64,000 nucleotides of DNA, taken from Sphingobacterium sp. GVS05A (lineage in GTDB: Bacteria; Bacteroidota; Bacteroidia; Sphingobacteriales; Sphingobacteriaceae). Positions 27,225 through 36,216 of this stretch are shown here, in pieces. The notes below the pieces were generated by a model. That model was not told the origin of the DNA. It saw only the letters and a program-made list of their open reading frames with translations, and did not search any database. The first letter of the stretch is position 1; every line of letters begins with the position of its first letter. The translations under genes and the position numbers were made by a program. The stretch covers positions 656,968 through 720,967 of the forward strand of contig NZ_JAHXYR010000002.1 in NCBI RefSeq assembly GCF_019969845.1, read 5' to 3'.

Positions 27225-27722
27225 ATGGCTATAGATAAAACCGCATTATTTGAAAAAGTGCAAGAGATGTTGACATCCAAAGGATTCAACATTGAGAAGT
27301 CGGATGCAGCACGCCCTTGGGGTGGCTTTTTTGTCATCGACGAATCCCAGGCACAAGAGTTCGCAAATGAGTATTTTGGTGGATTGGATGTTCAGGAGTT
27401 AAGAATTTCAGGAAAATTAAGCCCAAAAATTCTGATCGTTGCTCCAGACAAGAGACTTTCTTGGCAATACCACCACCGTCGCGCTGAAATCTGGCGTGTT
27501 ATTCAAGGCAACGTAGGTGTTATGGTTTCTGATACCGATGAGGAGTCAGTGGTATCTACTTTGAAAGAAGGTGAAACAATCAGATTACGTCAGGGACAAC
27601 GTCACCGCCTAATTGGCTTGGATGGCTTTGGTATTTTGGCAGAAATTTGGCAACATACCGATGCGAACAACCCTTCAGATGAAGACGATATTGTTCGTGT
27701 TCAAGACGACTTTGGTAGATAG
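27225..27722 (+). CDS. Cupin protein, mannose-6-phosphate isomerase type II C-terminal-like
   Basis: A 165-residue single-domain cupin. SWQYHHRRAEIWRVIQGNV contains the first metal-binding motif (HH and Glu), and RLRQGQRHRLIGLDGFGILAEIW contains the second (His). The fold and the RPWGGFFVI entry match the C-terminal isomerase domain of type II phosphomannose isomerase (PF01050), but no guanylyltransferase domain is present. It could be a stand-alone sugar-phosphate isomerase or a sugar-binding cupin. It is transcribed alone and followed by a terminator. Confidence 0.82.
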   Translation: MAIDKTALFEKVQEMLTSKGFNIEKSDAARPWGGFFVIDESQAQEFANEYFGGLDVQELRISGKLSPKILIVAPDKRLSWQYHHRRAEIWRVIQGNVGVMVSDTDEESVVSTLKEGETIRLRQGQRHRLIGLDGFGILAEIWQHTDANNPSDEDDIVRVQDDFGR

Positions 27723-27746
27723 AAGTACTTTCTATCTATTCTTCAT

Positions 27747-27778
27747 AAAAGGGCTGTCCACAAATGACAGCCCTTTTT
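27747..27778 (+). terminator. Terminator after the cupin gene
   Basis: A 12-bp stem (27747-27758 with 27766-27777) with a T run follows the cupin stop by about 25 nt. The remaining 210 bp before the next gene hold no recognised element. Confidence 0.9.
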
Positions 27779-27987
27779 CATTTTTATAGCTATCCCCTAG
27801 ATTCGTCATTTTTTCAGATATTGAAGTCTCATCTATTGCTTCCGTATTTTATTAAGATGAAAATTATCAGCTAGGTCTATTCGCCTCATTCTGACCATTA
27901 ATTAACCTGATGATGATTTCATTCCAATAAATTAGCTGTCACAATCCTAATTTTTACTATTTTAGTATACGTATAATAAAATGTCAC

Positions 27988-28731
27988 ATGATGAGCAACA
28001 ACGAAAACCAAAGAAGTTCTGGGATATTAAACAGTCTTAAAAAATTAATTTTCGAAGATGATCAGACAAGCTCTGCCCCTCAATCTCCGTCTCCAGCACC
28101 TGCTGCTCCGACACAAGAAAAATTAAATACTCCCACACCAACATATACGTCGGTAACACCACCCGTAGCAACTGGTAAGACTCCGCCGCCTATTCCCATT
28201 ACAGCCAACGATGGATCTACGGATCTCAAAGAAATGAAACTCAAGGTTTATGCCATCCTCGAAAAACTCAATGAGCAGGGTGTCGATTTTTTTGAAGTCT
28301 GGAATGCCGCTGCTGCAATGGGCAAAGTAGAAGAAAACACCTTAAAAGCGGCATATACCTCACTTAAGTTTGTAGATAGTTCACTATCGAAGGAAAAACT
28401 TGTGGCAACTGGCACAAATTATGCTAATAAGCTTAAAGAAACCATAGCCAAGGAGTCGGATCAGAAACAGGAGGAAAAGAAAAGGACAGAACAGGACCGA
28501 ACAATGGAAATTGCTAATTTGAACAGTGAAATCAAAGCATTAACGGAAAATATAACCAAATTGCAAGATGACCTACAGAAAAAGCAGGTTGCCCTGGGAC
28601 AGATTAATGAAAAGTACGAACCAAAGATCAAAGAAATCGAACAAAAAATAGCAATAGGCAACGCTGCTGTTGGTGAGGTTATTACCGAAATAAACAACGC
28701 ATTGCATATGATTAATCAATCAATTACATAA
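27988..28731 (+). CDS. Unrecognised proline-rich coiled-coil protein
   Basis: A 247-residue cytoplasmic protein (no signal or membrane helix) of unknown family. Residues 1-25 are polar and basic, and about 30-75 are rich in Pro, Ala and Thr, including GKTPPPIPITA. About 78-150 form a compact helical segment, and about 150-235 a strong coiled coil (EIANLNSEIKALTENITKLQ). The TPPPIP motif recurs at the C-terminus of the SPFH-GYF protein at 32081-33232, and GYF domains bind proline-rich peptides. It is the first of three plus-strand genes with gaps of 10 and 31 nt. The start may be either of two adjacent ATGs (27988 or 27991). A PspA-like filament role is possible but unproven. Confidence 0.75.
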   Translation: MMSNNENQRSSGILNSLKKLIFEDDQTSSAPQSPSPAPAAPTQEKLNTPTPTYTSVTPPVATGKTPPPIPITANDGSTDLKEMKLKVYAILEKLNEQGVDFFEVWNAAAAMGKVEENTLKAAYTSLKFVDSSLSKEKLVATGTNYANKLKETIAKESDQKQEEKKRTEQDRTMEIANLNSEIKALTENITKLQDDLQKKQVALGQINEKYEPKIKEIEQKIAIGNAAVGEVITEINNALHMINQSIT

Positions 28732-28741
28732 CAATAAATCA

Positions 28742-29851
28742 ATGGAAAAAAAAGATCAATACATCAATATTCCCGCTGAAATAAAGACACAACTCCCCAT
28801 ATTTCAAGTTTTGGGGGATCATTTACCTGCACAATTAAAATCTCCAGAAGCAAAAAAAACTGTTTCTACTGTTTTCTTTTGGGCATTACTTTTGGGCGGC
28901 GCATTTGCTTTTTTCAAATTTCTTCCCATTATGCTCGAATACGCAGGAAAGAGCATTTTATTTGTTATTTTCAGTATTATCCTGATCACCTTATTGCTTT
29001 TAGCTCCTAAGATCATCGCCCTACTGCATCGCTTGGGTACAGTACTACTGTTCAAAGGTGAAAAATCCATTATTAGAAATAATCCCATCGAGACTTTACA
29101 ATTGCTATCCCGTGATGCCAAAGACACGTTAAAACGTGTAAAGGAGAAGATCAGTAATGTGGACGGTGTTCGCATTGATATGATTCAAAGCGGTGAAACA
29201 GCGCAAAAAACTGCGGAAGAAAAGTATACTTATGCGAAAAGGTTTACAGCTGAAGCTGCTAATCTTGATGAAAAATCAAAAGAAGAAGCCAGCAAAAATA
29301 ATGCGGAGAAAGCCAATGCTTATGCAAGAGATGCCAAGGAGACACGTACCAAAGCTTTTTTGCTAGGTAAAGAAGGGGAATCAGAAGAACAAAATGCCCG
29401 TAGCTATGTGCAATACGCCAATCAGTTTGCGAAAGTACTGGAGGTCCTCAAAGACAACGAAAGCGCAGCACGTATCTATGTAAGCACATTGGATAGCAGT
29501 ATTTCAATTATTTCCAAGAAGTTAGAAGCAACACAAAAAATGAAAAATGCAACGGATGGTCTTGCCGATGTATTTAATATCAAAGATGGATGGGCTTTTC
29601 AGGAAGCAATGAATGCAGCTACAGGTGCTATCAGTCAAAACATTGCTTCGATTAGATCGAACTTGGATTTCTTGGATCAAAACAACAACATCACGGTCGG
29701 TGGCGCCCCTTCACAAGGAGAACTGGAAGAATTTATCCGTAAGGTCGACGAACGTAATTTGAAAGTACTCAATGTCACTCAGATGTCTGATGCGAGCTAC
29801 GAGCTCAAGCCAGAGGAGAAAATCGACAAAGGCTTTACATTACTAGATTAA
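28742..29851 (+). CDS. Unrecognised membrane-anchored coiled-coil protein
   Basis: This 369-residue protein has two adjacent membrane helices (about 42-62 and 70-92, TVFFWALLLGGAFAFFKFL and SILFVIFSIILITLLLL), followed by a long charged helical domain (about 110-260) with Ala- and Lys-rich heptads, and a less helical C-terminus. By the positive-inside rule the large domain should be cytoplasmic. No catalytic motif is visible and no family was recognised; it only loosely recalls stress-linked coiled-coil proteins of the TelA/PspA type. Close spacing to both neighbours indicates one operon, and it could tether the first protein to the membrane. Confidence 0.75.
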   Translation: MEKKDQYINIPAEIKTQLPIFQVLGDHLPAQLKSPEAKKTVSTVFFWALLLGGAFAFFKFLPIMLEYAGKSILFVIFSIILITLLLLAPKIIALLHRLGTVLLFKGEKSIIRNNPIETLQLLSRDAKDTLKRVKEKISNVDGVRIDMIQSGETAQKTAEEKYTYAKRFTAEAANLDEKSKEEASKNNAEKANAYARDAKETRTKAFLLGKEGESEEQNARSYVQYANQFAKVLEVLKDNESAARIYVSTLDSSISIISKKLEATQKMKNATDGLADVFNIKDGWAFQEAMNAATGAISQNIASIRSNLDFLDQNNNITVGGAPSQGELEEFIRKVDERNLKVLNVTQMSDASYELKPEEKIDKGFTLLD

Positions 29852-29882
29852 TTAACAAAACAATATCATATTATTCAAAATT

Positions 29883-30875
29883 ATGGAAGAGAAATCGACA
29901 TGGGCCAGATTAAGATGGCCTATCAAAGCACTTATTATCGCGGTACCTATTTTAGCTATTGGCTATTGGGCGATGCAATCAGGCAAATTCGACACTACCC
30001 CAACTGTTAATAAAGCTGATACAACCAGTTTCAACGCACCAGATGCAGCTACCCCAACCTCTGGAAGCGCACGTTCATTCAATTATCAACCTGAAAAACC
30101 CGTTGATGGAGAGTATAAGGGTGTTGTAGAAGTGGGCGCCTCAGGATTTAATTCCTTTGTCGTCAATATGGATAAAGAAAATCGTTGGGAGATTATTTCC
30201 AAAGATTTTGGTAAATCCTTTGCTTATGAAGGCTTAGCCAATACAGAAGATATCCGTAAAGGTTTAAAAGACTATATCGGCATGATGCTCGATAAAGGTG
30301 TGAAATCCAAAAACATCCACTTTGTTATCAGCTCTGGCGCACAGAAAGAACCTAAGACAACTGTGATTAGTTCCGAACTCAGAAAAATGGGTTTTGTTGT
30401 TAACTTAGTGACTGCCGAACAAGAAGGGAAGCTAGCGCTTAAATCTGTTCTTCCTAAGGCTTATGAAGAAAACTCTTTTGTTGTGGATATCGGTTCGGGC
30501 AACACCAAGATCTCCTGGATTGATGGTGATACCAAATCTGAGGAAGCACCTGGTGCAAAATATTATGAAAAAGATCTAAAAGACGATGCCGTTTATGCGG
30601 AAGTGAAAAAATTAGGTGAGAAAATACCTGCTGCAAAAAGAGAAGTATGTTTTATCATTGGCGGCGTTCCCTTTGAACTAGCATCTCAGACACGTCAAGG
30701 AGAGGAACGGTTTACTGTATTGAATGACCCTTCCTCTTATAAAGCAGAAAAAATAAAAACCAAAAGCGGAGTAAACATCTACAAAGCACTTAAGGATGCG
30801 ACCAATTGCGATACCTTTGTATTTGACTGGGACGCAAACTTCACGATCGGCTTCTTGCTTTCATTGAATAAATAA
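29883..30875 (+). CDS. Membrane-anchored Ppx/GppA-like (ASKHA fold) protein
   Basis: A 330-residue protein with one N-terminal membrane helix (about 14-32), a Thr/Pro/Ala-rich linker (about 35-70), and a domain resembling exopolyphosphatase/GppA. The segment VTAEQEGKLALKSVL corresponds to the EEExxL region of Ppx. FVVDIGSGNTKISWI matches the phosphate-2 loop of the family (DIGGGST), and FIIGGVPFELA matches the following glycine motif. The first ASKHA half is short and lacks a clear phosphate-1 DxGS motif, so catalysis is doubtful. The basic N-terminus predicts that the domain faces the periplasm, which is odd for a nucleotide-binding fold. It closes the three-gene operon. Confidence 0.7.
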   Translation: MEEKSTWARLRWPIKALIIAVPILAIGYWAMQSGKFDTTPTVNKADTTSFNAPDAATPTSGSARSFNYQPEKPVDGEYKGVVEVGASGFNSFVVNMDKENRWEIISKDFGKSFAYEGLANTEDIRKGLKDYIGMMLDKGVKSKNIHFVISSGAQKEPKTTVISSELRKMGFVVNLVTAEQEGKLALKSVLPKAYEENSFVVDIGSGNTKISWIDGDTKSEEAPGAKYYEKDLKDDAVYAEVKKLGEKIPAAKREVCFIIGGVPFELASQTRQGEERFTVLNDPSSYKAEKIKTKSGVNIYKALKDATNCDTFVFDWDANFTIGFLLSLNK

Positions 30876-30890
30876 TTACATTTTACAGCA

Positions 30891-30932
30891 ACAAAAAGAG
30901 CTGTACTTCTTTCAAAGTACAGCTCTTTTTGT
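30891..30932. terminator. Bidirectional terminator between the two convergent operons
   Basis: A perfect 18-bp stem (30891-30908 with 30915-30932, 6-nt loop), with A and T runs at the ends, separates the Ppx/GppA-like gene from the zinc-ribbon gene. Confidence 0.92.
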
Positions 30933-30948
30933 ATCATCATTACAAACC

Positions 30949-32058
30949 TTAGCCCATAAAGCTCAAAAGATATAATACTAAAAGAATCAAAAGGATCAGA
31001 GATACTATTTTCCAGACACTGTACGGTCTTTGTCCATAAACCTTGCCATTGAAAGCATTCACCATAATCTGATAACTCTTACCTTTATACTGATAAGCTG
31101 AGAGCCAGACCGGCAACAAAATATATTTCAATCTGATCGACTTAAAATCGCTATCGATGGAATCAATGTCCTGTGTATCCCCGCCAATATCATCTTCCAC
31201 CTGTCGCACAATTTCACGATCCATAATAGCACGGGCAGTTCCGGCAGCCACCACATGATCAACACTGAAAGTCTCCGCGATAAAACCACTTAAATACTGT
31301 TCATTAAACGGTTTCAGGTAATCTAGGTTCCAAGGACCAATTTTGTCCGAGAACTTTTCGGGCAGTGAGGTCGATCCAGAAATAACAATATCTCTAAATC
31401 GACTATAGATCCTTCCTGAAGCCGGATACCAGTTCGTACGGCGCTCTTCATATTCCTCCGTTTCACCGTCTGAATTACGTCGTGTCCGTGTTACATAATA
31501 ATATTCCCCACGGGATCCTTCATAAGAAGAATCTACATCGGAGTCATAGGACCAAAATGGGATGTAAACACCCTTTAAGCGATCATTCCGTGTATTAAAG
31601 ATTTTTTTGAAATCATTGGGGGCAAACCAGACCTTCCCTGCCCATTGGGTCAATAATCCAAACGCCTGTTTGTAGTCCACTGTGAAAGGTACAAGTCCGT
31701 GGGGTCTGACAATACGTCTTTGCTGATGATCAATAACCAATGGCGATGCACAGAAAGCACAGACATCTGCGGTAACATGCGGATTCAACCTTGAATTAGC
31801 GCCACAGTTGTTGCAATGAACAACCTCAGCTAGATAACTATAACGTTCATCTGCTACGCCTTCCATCGCTTTACCAAAAACCTTATAATCCGTTGCTTCA
31901 ATCTCGCCACTTACTGGCATTTCATCCGCAATTTCATTTTTTGTCCCACAATAAGAACATTCCAGATAAGAAGTTCCTGGCTGATAGGTCAAAACGGCAC
32001 CACAACCTTGGCATTTTAACCCCCGATCTATTTCGGAGGTTTTCTCTTCAAAACTCAT
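30949..32058 (-). CDS. Double zinc-ribbon membrane protein, YdjG-like
   Basis: A 369-residue protein with two N-terminal zinc ribbons: Cys pairs CQGCG and CSYCG (about 16-40), then CNNCG and CAFCA (about 80-105). A middle beta-rich domain includes GVYIPFWSYDSDVDSSYEG and a tract of tyrosines and arginines, and one C-terminal membrane helix (about 345-366) ends the protein. The architecture resembles Bacillus YdjG, which with YdjH and YdjI works with the PspA homologue YdjF at the membrane. It follows the SPFH gene by 22 nt in the same operon. The role as membrane receptor for the SPFH protein is inferred from that parallel. Confidence 0.85.
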   Translation of the reverse strand: MSFEEKTSEIDRGLKCQGCGAVLTYQPGTSYLECSYCGTKNEIADEMPVSGEIEATDYKVFGKAMEGVADERYSYLAEVVHCNNCGANSRLNPHVTADVCAFCASPLVIDHQQRRIVRPHGLVPFTVDYKQAFGLLTQWAGKVWFAPNDFKKIFNTRNDRLKGVYIPFWSYDSDVDSSYEGSRGEYYYVTRTRRNSDGETEEYEERRTNWYPASGRIYSRFRDIVISGSTSLPEKFSDKIGPWNLDYLKPFNEQYLSGFIAETFSVDHVVAAGTARAIMDREIVRQVEDDIGGDTQDIDSIDSDFKSIRLKYILLPVWLSAYQYKGKSYQIMVNAFNGKVYGQRPYSVWKIVSLILLILLVLYLLSFMG

Positions 32059-32080
32059 ACTCGTGATAGCACTTATATCT

Positions 32081-33232
32081 CTAAACTCCAGGAATTGGCG
32101 GCGGGGTTTGCGAAAACAAATCCTTCAATTCAACAACTTTATCGGCCTCGGTCCAGTTATCGAGCCCTTCTTTCCATACTAATGTTGATGTGGTAAACGT
32201 ACCTTCACCCACTAATCCGCGCAATTGTTCCTGATCGAAAGGTCCCTCCTGCTTGCCTTTTATAGCCAGGTAATAAGCAACAGCCTTGGGTAATGGTGGT
32301 GGCCCAGCTGATCCCGCTGCAACAGCTCCCGCACCGGCAACACCAGCAGGGTTATTCCCGTCAAAATTATTCTGTTGGAATACATTGCCCATTTGTCCAA
32401 CCATCCCAGCACCCAAACCTGCACCAAAGCCCGCACCAACAATACCACCACTGCTTGGATTTTCCGCTGCTTTCTCCATCGAATTGGCTGCCTGGAATTG
32501 CGCATAAGCACCAAGGTTCCCAACCACACCCATACTACTTCTTTTATCCAGTGCTTTTTCCACTTCTTCTGGAAATGAGATATTCTCAATCAAAAATTTG
32601 GTCAAGCTCAATCCGATCTCCTCAAAATCTCCAGTAATCTTTTGTTGAATCAATGCCGAAACTTCATCGTAGTTAGACGCTAAATCCAACGCCGGAATTT
32701 TTGACTCCGCAATAGCATCCATACCTCTTGAGACAGCAATATTGCGCAATTGCTCAGTAATATCATCTACAGTAAATACCGGGGTCGTGGCAACCAGCTG
32801 TTTCATAAAAACAGGGACATCTTTCACTTGGAATGAAAAATTTCCAAAAGCGCGAAGACGTATCGGCCCAAATTCAGGGTCACGCAACATAATCGGATTT
32901 TTTGTTCCCCAACGTTGATTGACAAACTGACGTAGGTTAATAAAATAGACATCAGCCTTAAACGGGCTATTAAAGCCGTACTTCCAACCTCTGATGGTTG
33001 TCATAATCGGCATGTTTTGAGTTGTCAATTCATATCTTCCGGGTTGGAATACATCGGCGACCACACCCTCATTTAAAAACACCGCTGCTTGCCCCTCACG
33101 TACAGTAAGTTGCGCACCCATTTTTATTTCATTCTGATACCTAGGAAATTTCCATACGATCGTATCAGTACTATTATCGACCCACTCGATAATATCAATA
33201 AATTCATTCCTGATTTTATCAAATAACCCCAT
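32081..33232 (-). CDS. SPFH-domain protein with C-terminal GYF_2 domain, YdjI-like
   Basis: A 383-residue protein without a membrane helix. The SPFH (virion-core-protein-like) region covers about residues 20-235, with LTVREGQAAVFLNEGVVADVF and a coiled-coil-like FPEEVEKALDKRSSMG end. A Gly/Ala-rich linker with GPPPLPKA follows, then a GYF_2 domain (about 315-370, YYLAIKGKQEGPFDQEQL and WKEGLDNW). The chain ends TPPPIPGV. Bacillus YdjI and related proteins form oligomers recruited to the membrane by zinc-ribbon partners, which fits the downstream gene. The GYF_2 domain could bind proline motifs such as TPPPIP in the protein at 27988-28731. Confidence 0.92.
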   Translation of the reverse strand: MGLFDKIRNEFIDIIEWVDNSTDTIVWKFPRYQNEIKMGAQLTVREGQAAVFLNEGVVADVFQPGRYELTTQNMPIMTTIRGWKYGFNSPFKADVYFINLRQFVNQRWGTKNPIMLRDPEFGPIRLRAFGNFSFQVKDVPVFMKQLVATTPVFTVDDITEQLRNIAVSRGMDAIAESKIPALDLASNYDEVSALIQQKITGDFEEIGLSLTKFLIENISFPEEVEKALDKRSSMGVVGNLGAYAQFQAANSMEKAAENPSSGGIVGAGFGAGLGAGMVGQMGNVFQQNNFDGNNPAGVAGAGAVAAGSAGPPPLPKAVAYYLAIKGKQEGPFDQEQLRGLVGEGTFTTSTLVWKEGLDNWTEADKVVELKDLFSQTPPPIPGV

Positions 33233-33367
33233 AAATTTTTCTCTTTATAATTACTTACACTAAATGTAAACATTTCTTGGGAAATCGCCAATTTTACCAA
33301 TCATATCAGAAACCATAGATATCTAAAAAATTTAGTCTTCCATACCGTATATCGTTTTTATTTTTTA

Positions 33368-33375
33368 TACTTTTG
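33368..33375 (+). promoter_or_regulatory. -7 box (TACTTTTG) of parE
   Basis: TACTTTTG lies 23 nt before the parE ATG, giving an expected leader of about 18 nt. Confidence 0.6.
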
Positions 33376-33398
33376 TTAGCTAAGTTCTACATAAATTT

Positions 33399-35252
33399 AT
33401 GAGTACATATAACGAAGACAGTATTAGGTCCCTGGATTGGAAAGAGCATATCCGCCTTCGTCCGGGAATGTACATAGGAAAATTGGGGGACGGTTCGGCC
33501 TACGATGATGGCATCTATGTCTTATTGAAGGAAGTCGTCGACAACTCGATTGACGAATTTGTGATGGGTGCCGGTAAAACCATTGATATCACTGTAAACG
33601 AAAACAAAGTTTCAGTACGCGATTATGGCCGTGGAATTCCGATTGGCTCTGTCGTAGATGTAGTTTCCAAAATCAATACTGGTGGTAAATATGACAGCAA
33701 GGCCTTCCAAAAATCCGTTGGATTAAATGGTGTGGGTACAAAAGCCGTCAATGCATTATCCAGCCAGTTTACGGTACAATCCTACCGCCAAAATATAACG
33801 CGTATCGCACAGTTTTCCAAAGGGGAATTGGTAAATGATGAGCAGAAAGACACTACTCAACGTAATGGTACGTCGGTAACATTCTATCCAGACGATTCTA
33901 TTTTCAGAAACTACAAATACCGTTCAGAATTTGTAGAGAATATGATCTGGAATTATGTTTTTCTGAATTCAGGTCTTACGATCAACTTCAATGGACAGCG
34001 ATTTATTTCCGAGAATGGATTAAAAGATCTATTAGAAAGGAATATTGACGCCGAATCCATGCGCTATCCAATCATTCACCTACGCGGGGAAGACATCGAG
34101 ATTGCAATGACCCATGGTCAACAGTATGGAGAAGAATATTATTCCTTTGTTAATGGTCAGCATACAACACAAGGGGGAACACATCAAGCAGCATTCCGCG
34201 AAGCACTTGTAAAAACCATTCGCGAGTTCTACAAAAAAGAATTTGATGCATCAGATATTCGATCCTCGATTATTGGTGCAATCGCCATAAAAGTACAGGA
34301 ACCGGTTTTCGAATCCCAGACAAAAACAAAATTAGGCTCTCAGAGTGTAGGCCCAGAAGGCCCTACTGTAAGAGGGTTTATCAATGATTTTCTCAAAAAA
34401 GCATTGGATGATTACCTGCATAAAAATCCAAGTACTGCCGATGCGCTTCAAAAACGTATTCTCCAATCTGAAAGAGAACGGAAGGATATTGCAGGGATCA
34501 AAAAACTAGCGAATGAAAGGGCTAAAAAGGCCTCTTTACACAACCGCAAATTGCGTGACTGTAAAGTCCATTTCAGCGATAAAAACGAGCGTAACCAAGA
34601 AACGACACTTTTCATAACAGAGGGAGACTCCGCTTCAGGTTCGATCACCAAATCACGTGACGTACAGACTCAAGCTGTTTTCAGCTTAAAAGGAAAACCG
34701 TTGAACTCTTATGGCATGTCCAAAAAGATCGTTTATGAAAACGAAGAGTTCAATCTCTTGCAGCACGCCCTCAATATTGAAGATGGGTTAGATGGACTAC
34801 GTTATAATAATATCGTTATCGCTACAGATGCCGATGTCGATGGCATGCACATCCGACTTCTGTTATTGACCTTTTTCTTACAGTTTTTCCCTGATTTGGT
34901 CAAAGCGGGACATGTATCTATCCTCCAAACACCATTATTCAGGGTGCGGAACAAAAAGGAGACGATCTACTGTTATTCGGATGAAGAAAGACAAAAAGCA
35001 ATTGCAAAACTAGGAGCTAAGCCTGAGATCACGCGATTTAAAGGTTTAGGTGAAATATCACCCTCCGAATTTGGTCTCTTTATCGGAAAAGATATCCGTC
35101 TTGATCCCGTTATCTTATCAAAAGACAATAAAATTCAACAATTATTAGAATATTACATGGGCAAAAACACACCAGATCGACAAAAACATATTGTCGAGAA
35201 TCTACGTGTAGAAGTAGACCTTGAAGAAGAACTAACAAAAAAAGCGGGTTAA
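33399..35252 (+). CDS. parE: DNA topoisomerase IV subunit B
   Basis: A type IIA topoisomerase ATPase subunit of 617 residues that unlinks daughter chromosomes with ParC. The GHKL ATPase is seen in [23 protein letters not shown] and [14 protein letters not shown]. The TOPRIM domain has [17 protein letters not shown] and [13 protein letters not shown]. GyrB-specific insertions are absent and the length fits ParE. parC is not adjacent; a purU gene follows. The stop codon lies inside the stem of the terminator. Confidence 0.93.
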   Translation: MSTYNEDSIRSLDWKEHIRLRPGMYIGKLGDGSAYDDGIYVLLKEVVDNSIDEFVMGAGKTIDITVNENKVSVRDYGRGIPIGSVVDVVSKINTGGKYDSKAFQKSVGLNGVGTKAVNALSSQFTVQSYRQNITRIAQFSKGELVNDEQKDTTQRNGTSVTFYPDDSIFRNYKYRSEFVENMIWNYVFLNSGLTINFNGQRFISENGLKDLLERNIDAESMRYPIIHLRGEDIEIAMTHGQQYGEEYYSFVNGQHTTQGGTHQAAFREALVKTIREFYKKEFDASDIRSSIIGAIAIKVQEPVFESQTKTKLGSQSVGPEGPTVRGFINDFLKKALDDYLHKNPSTADALQKRILQSERERKDIAGIKKLANERAKKASLHNRKLRDCKVHFSDKNERNQETTLFITEGDSASGSITKSRDVQTQAVFSLKGKPLNSYGMSKKIVYENEEFNLLQHALNIEDGLDGLRYNNIVIATDADVDGMHIRLLLLTFFLQFFPDLVKAGHVSILQTPLFRVRNKKETIYCYSDEERQKAIAKLGAKPEITRFKGLGEISPSEFGLFIGKDIRLDPVILSKDNKIQQLLEYYMGKNTPDRQKHIVENLRVEVDLEEELTKKAG

Positions 35253-35268
35253 TTTAACCCGCTTTTTT
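35237..35268 (+). terminator. Terminator overlapping the end of parE
   Basis: AAAAAAAGCGGGTTA pairs with TAACCCGCTTTTTT across a 3-nt loop. The last codons and stop of parE (35250-35252) form the left arm, so translation termination occurs within the hairpin. Confidence 0.88.
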
Positions 35269-35289
35269 GCGACCTACGACCAATATTTC

Positions 35290-36132
35290 ATGCACAACCA
35301 AACCTTAATTCTGATCCAATGTCAAGATGCTGTTGGATTAGTAGCCAATATTTCCAACACACTGGCCCAGTATCAGCTTAACATCATTACCATGCGGGAA
35401 TATGTTGATGAGGAGGCGAACAAGTTTTTTGTCCGCGTTGTCTGCAATGGACTTTTTCCTGATCAAACGCAGCTGGCCAATTCCCTAGCCAACGTACTTC
35501 CTCCCTCAGCTCAGATTCAAGTCAACCCTAGTAATCGAAAGAAAATTGTTGTTCTCGTAACCAAAGAGCACCACTGTTTAGCAGATATTCTTGTACGGCA
35601 ACATTTTGAAACCTGGGGAGCAGAAGTACAGGCTGTCATTAGTAATTATGATACTTTACGTTCGTTTACGGATAAATTTGAGATCCCATTCCATTATATT
35701 TCGCATGAAGGTATATCGAAAGAAGATTTTGAGACACAATTGATTGCCCAAATCAAACAATACGATTTTGATTATATTATTCTAGCAAAATTTATGCGAA
35801 TCCTCTCTCCCCTATTTGTTGCAACATTCGAAAATAAGTTGGTCAATATTCATCATTCATTTCTGCCTGCATTTATAGGGGCAAACCCTTACAAGCAGGC
35901 ACATTCTCGAGGTGTAAAAATCATTGGTGCGACAGCACACTTTGTCACGGACCAGCTTGATGAAGGCCCTATCATAGTTCAAGATATTCGTCATGTCAAT
36001 CATACCTATACAGTCAAAGATATGGTTACTGCTGGGAAGGAGATTGAAAAAGCCGTTTTAAGTAGAGCGATCCGTTTATTGAGTGAAGACCGTGTGATGC
36101 TCAACGATTACAAAACGATTGTATTTGAATAG
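35290..36132 (+). CDS. purU: Formyltetrahydrofolate deformylase
   Basis: PurU hydrolyses 10-formyltetrahydrofolate to formate and tetrahydrofolate, balancing one-carbon pools. This 280-residue protein has an N-terminal ACT domain (about 4-80, LILIQCQDAVGLVANIS) and a C-terminal formyl-transferase-fold domain. The catalytic residues are in LVNIHHSFLPAFIGANPY and in the Asp of TDQLDEGPII. The start is the ATG at 35290, just after the parE terminator. No promoter box was recognised in the 21-bp gap after the terminator. Confidence 0.96.
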   Translation: MHNQTLILIQCQDAVGLVANISNTLAQYQLNIITMREYVDEEANKFFVRVVCNGLFPDQTQLANSLANVLPPSAQIQVNPSNRKKIVVLVTKEHHCLADILVRQHFETWGAEVQAVISNYDTLRSFTDKFEIPFHYISHEGISKEDFETQLIAQIKQYDFDYIILAKFMRILSPLFVATFENKLVNIHHSFLPAFIGANPYKQAHSRGVKIIGATAHFVTDQLDEGPIIVQDIRHVNHTYTVKDMVTAGKEIEKAVLSRAIRLLSEDRVMLNDYKTIVFE

Positions 36133-36216
36133 TGATCACAATCATCACTTTACACGTATAGTCATTATTTTTTTATCGCGTTATTCTTGATTATTTCGTA
36201 AAAGAACTATTTAAGA

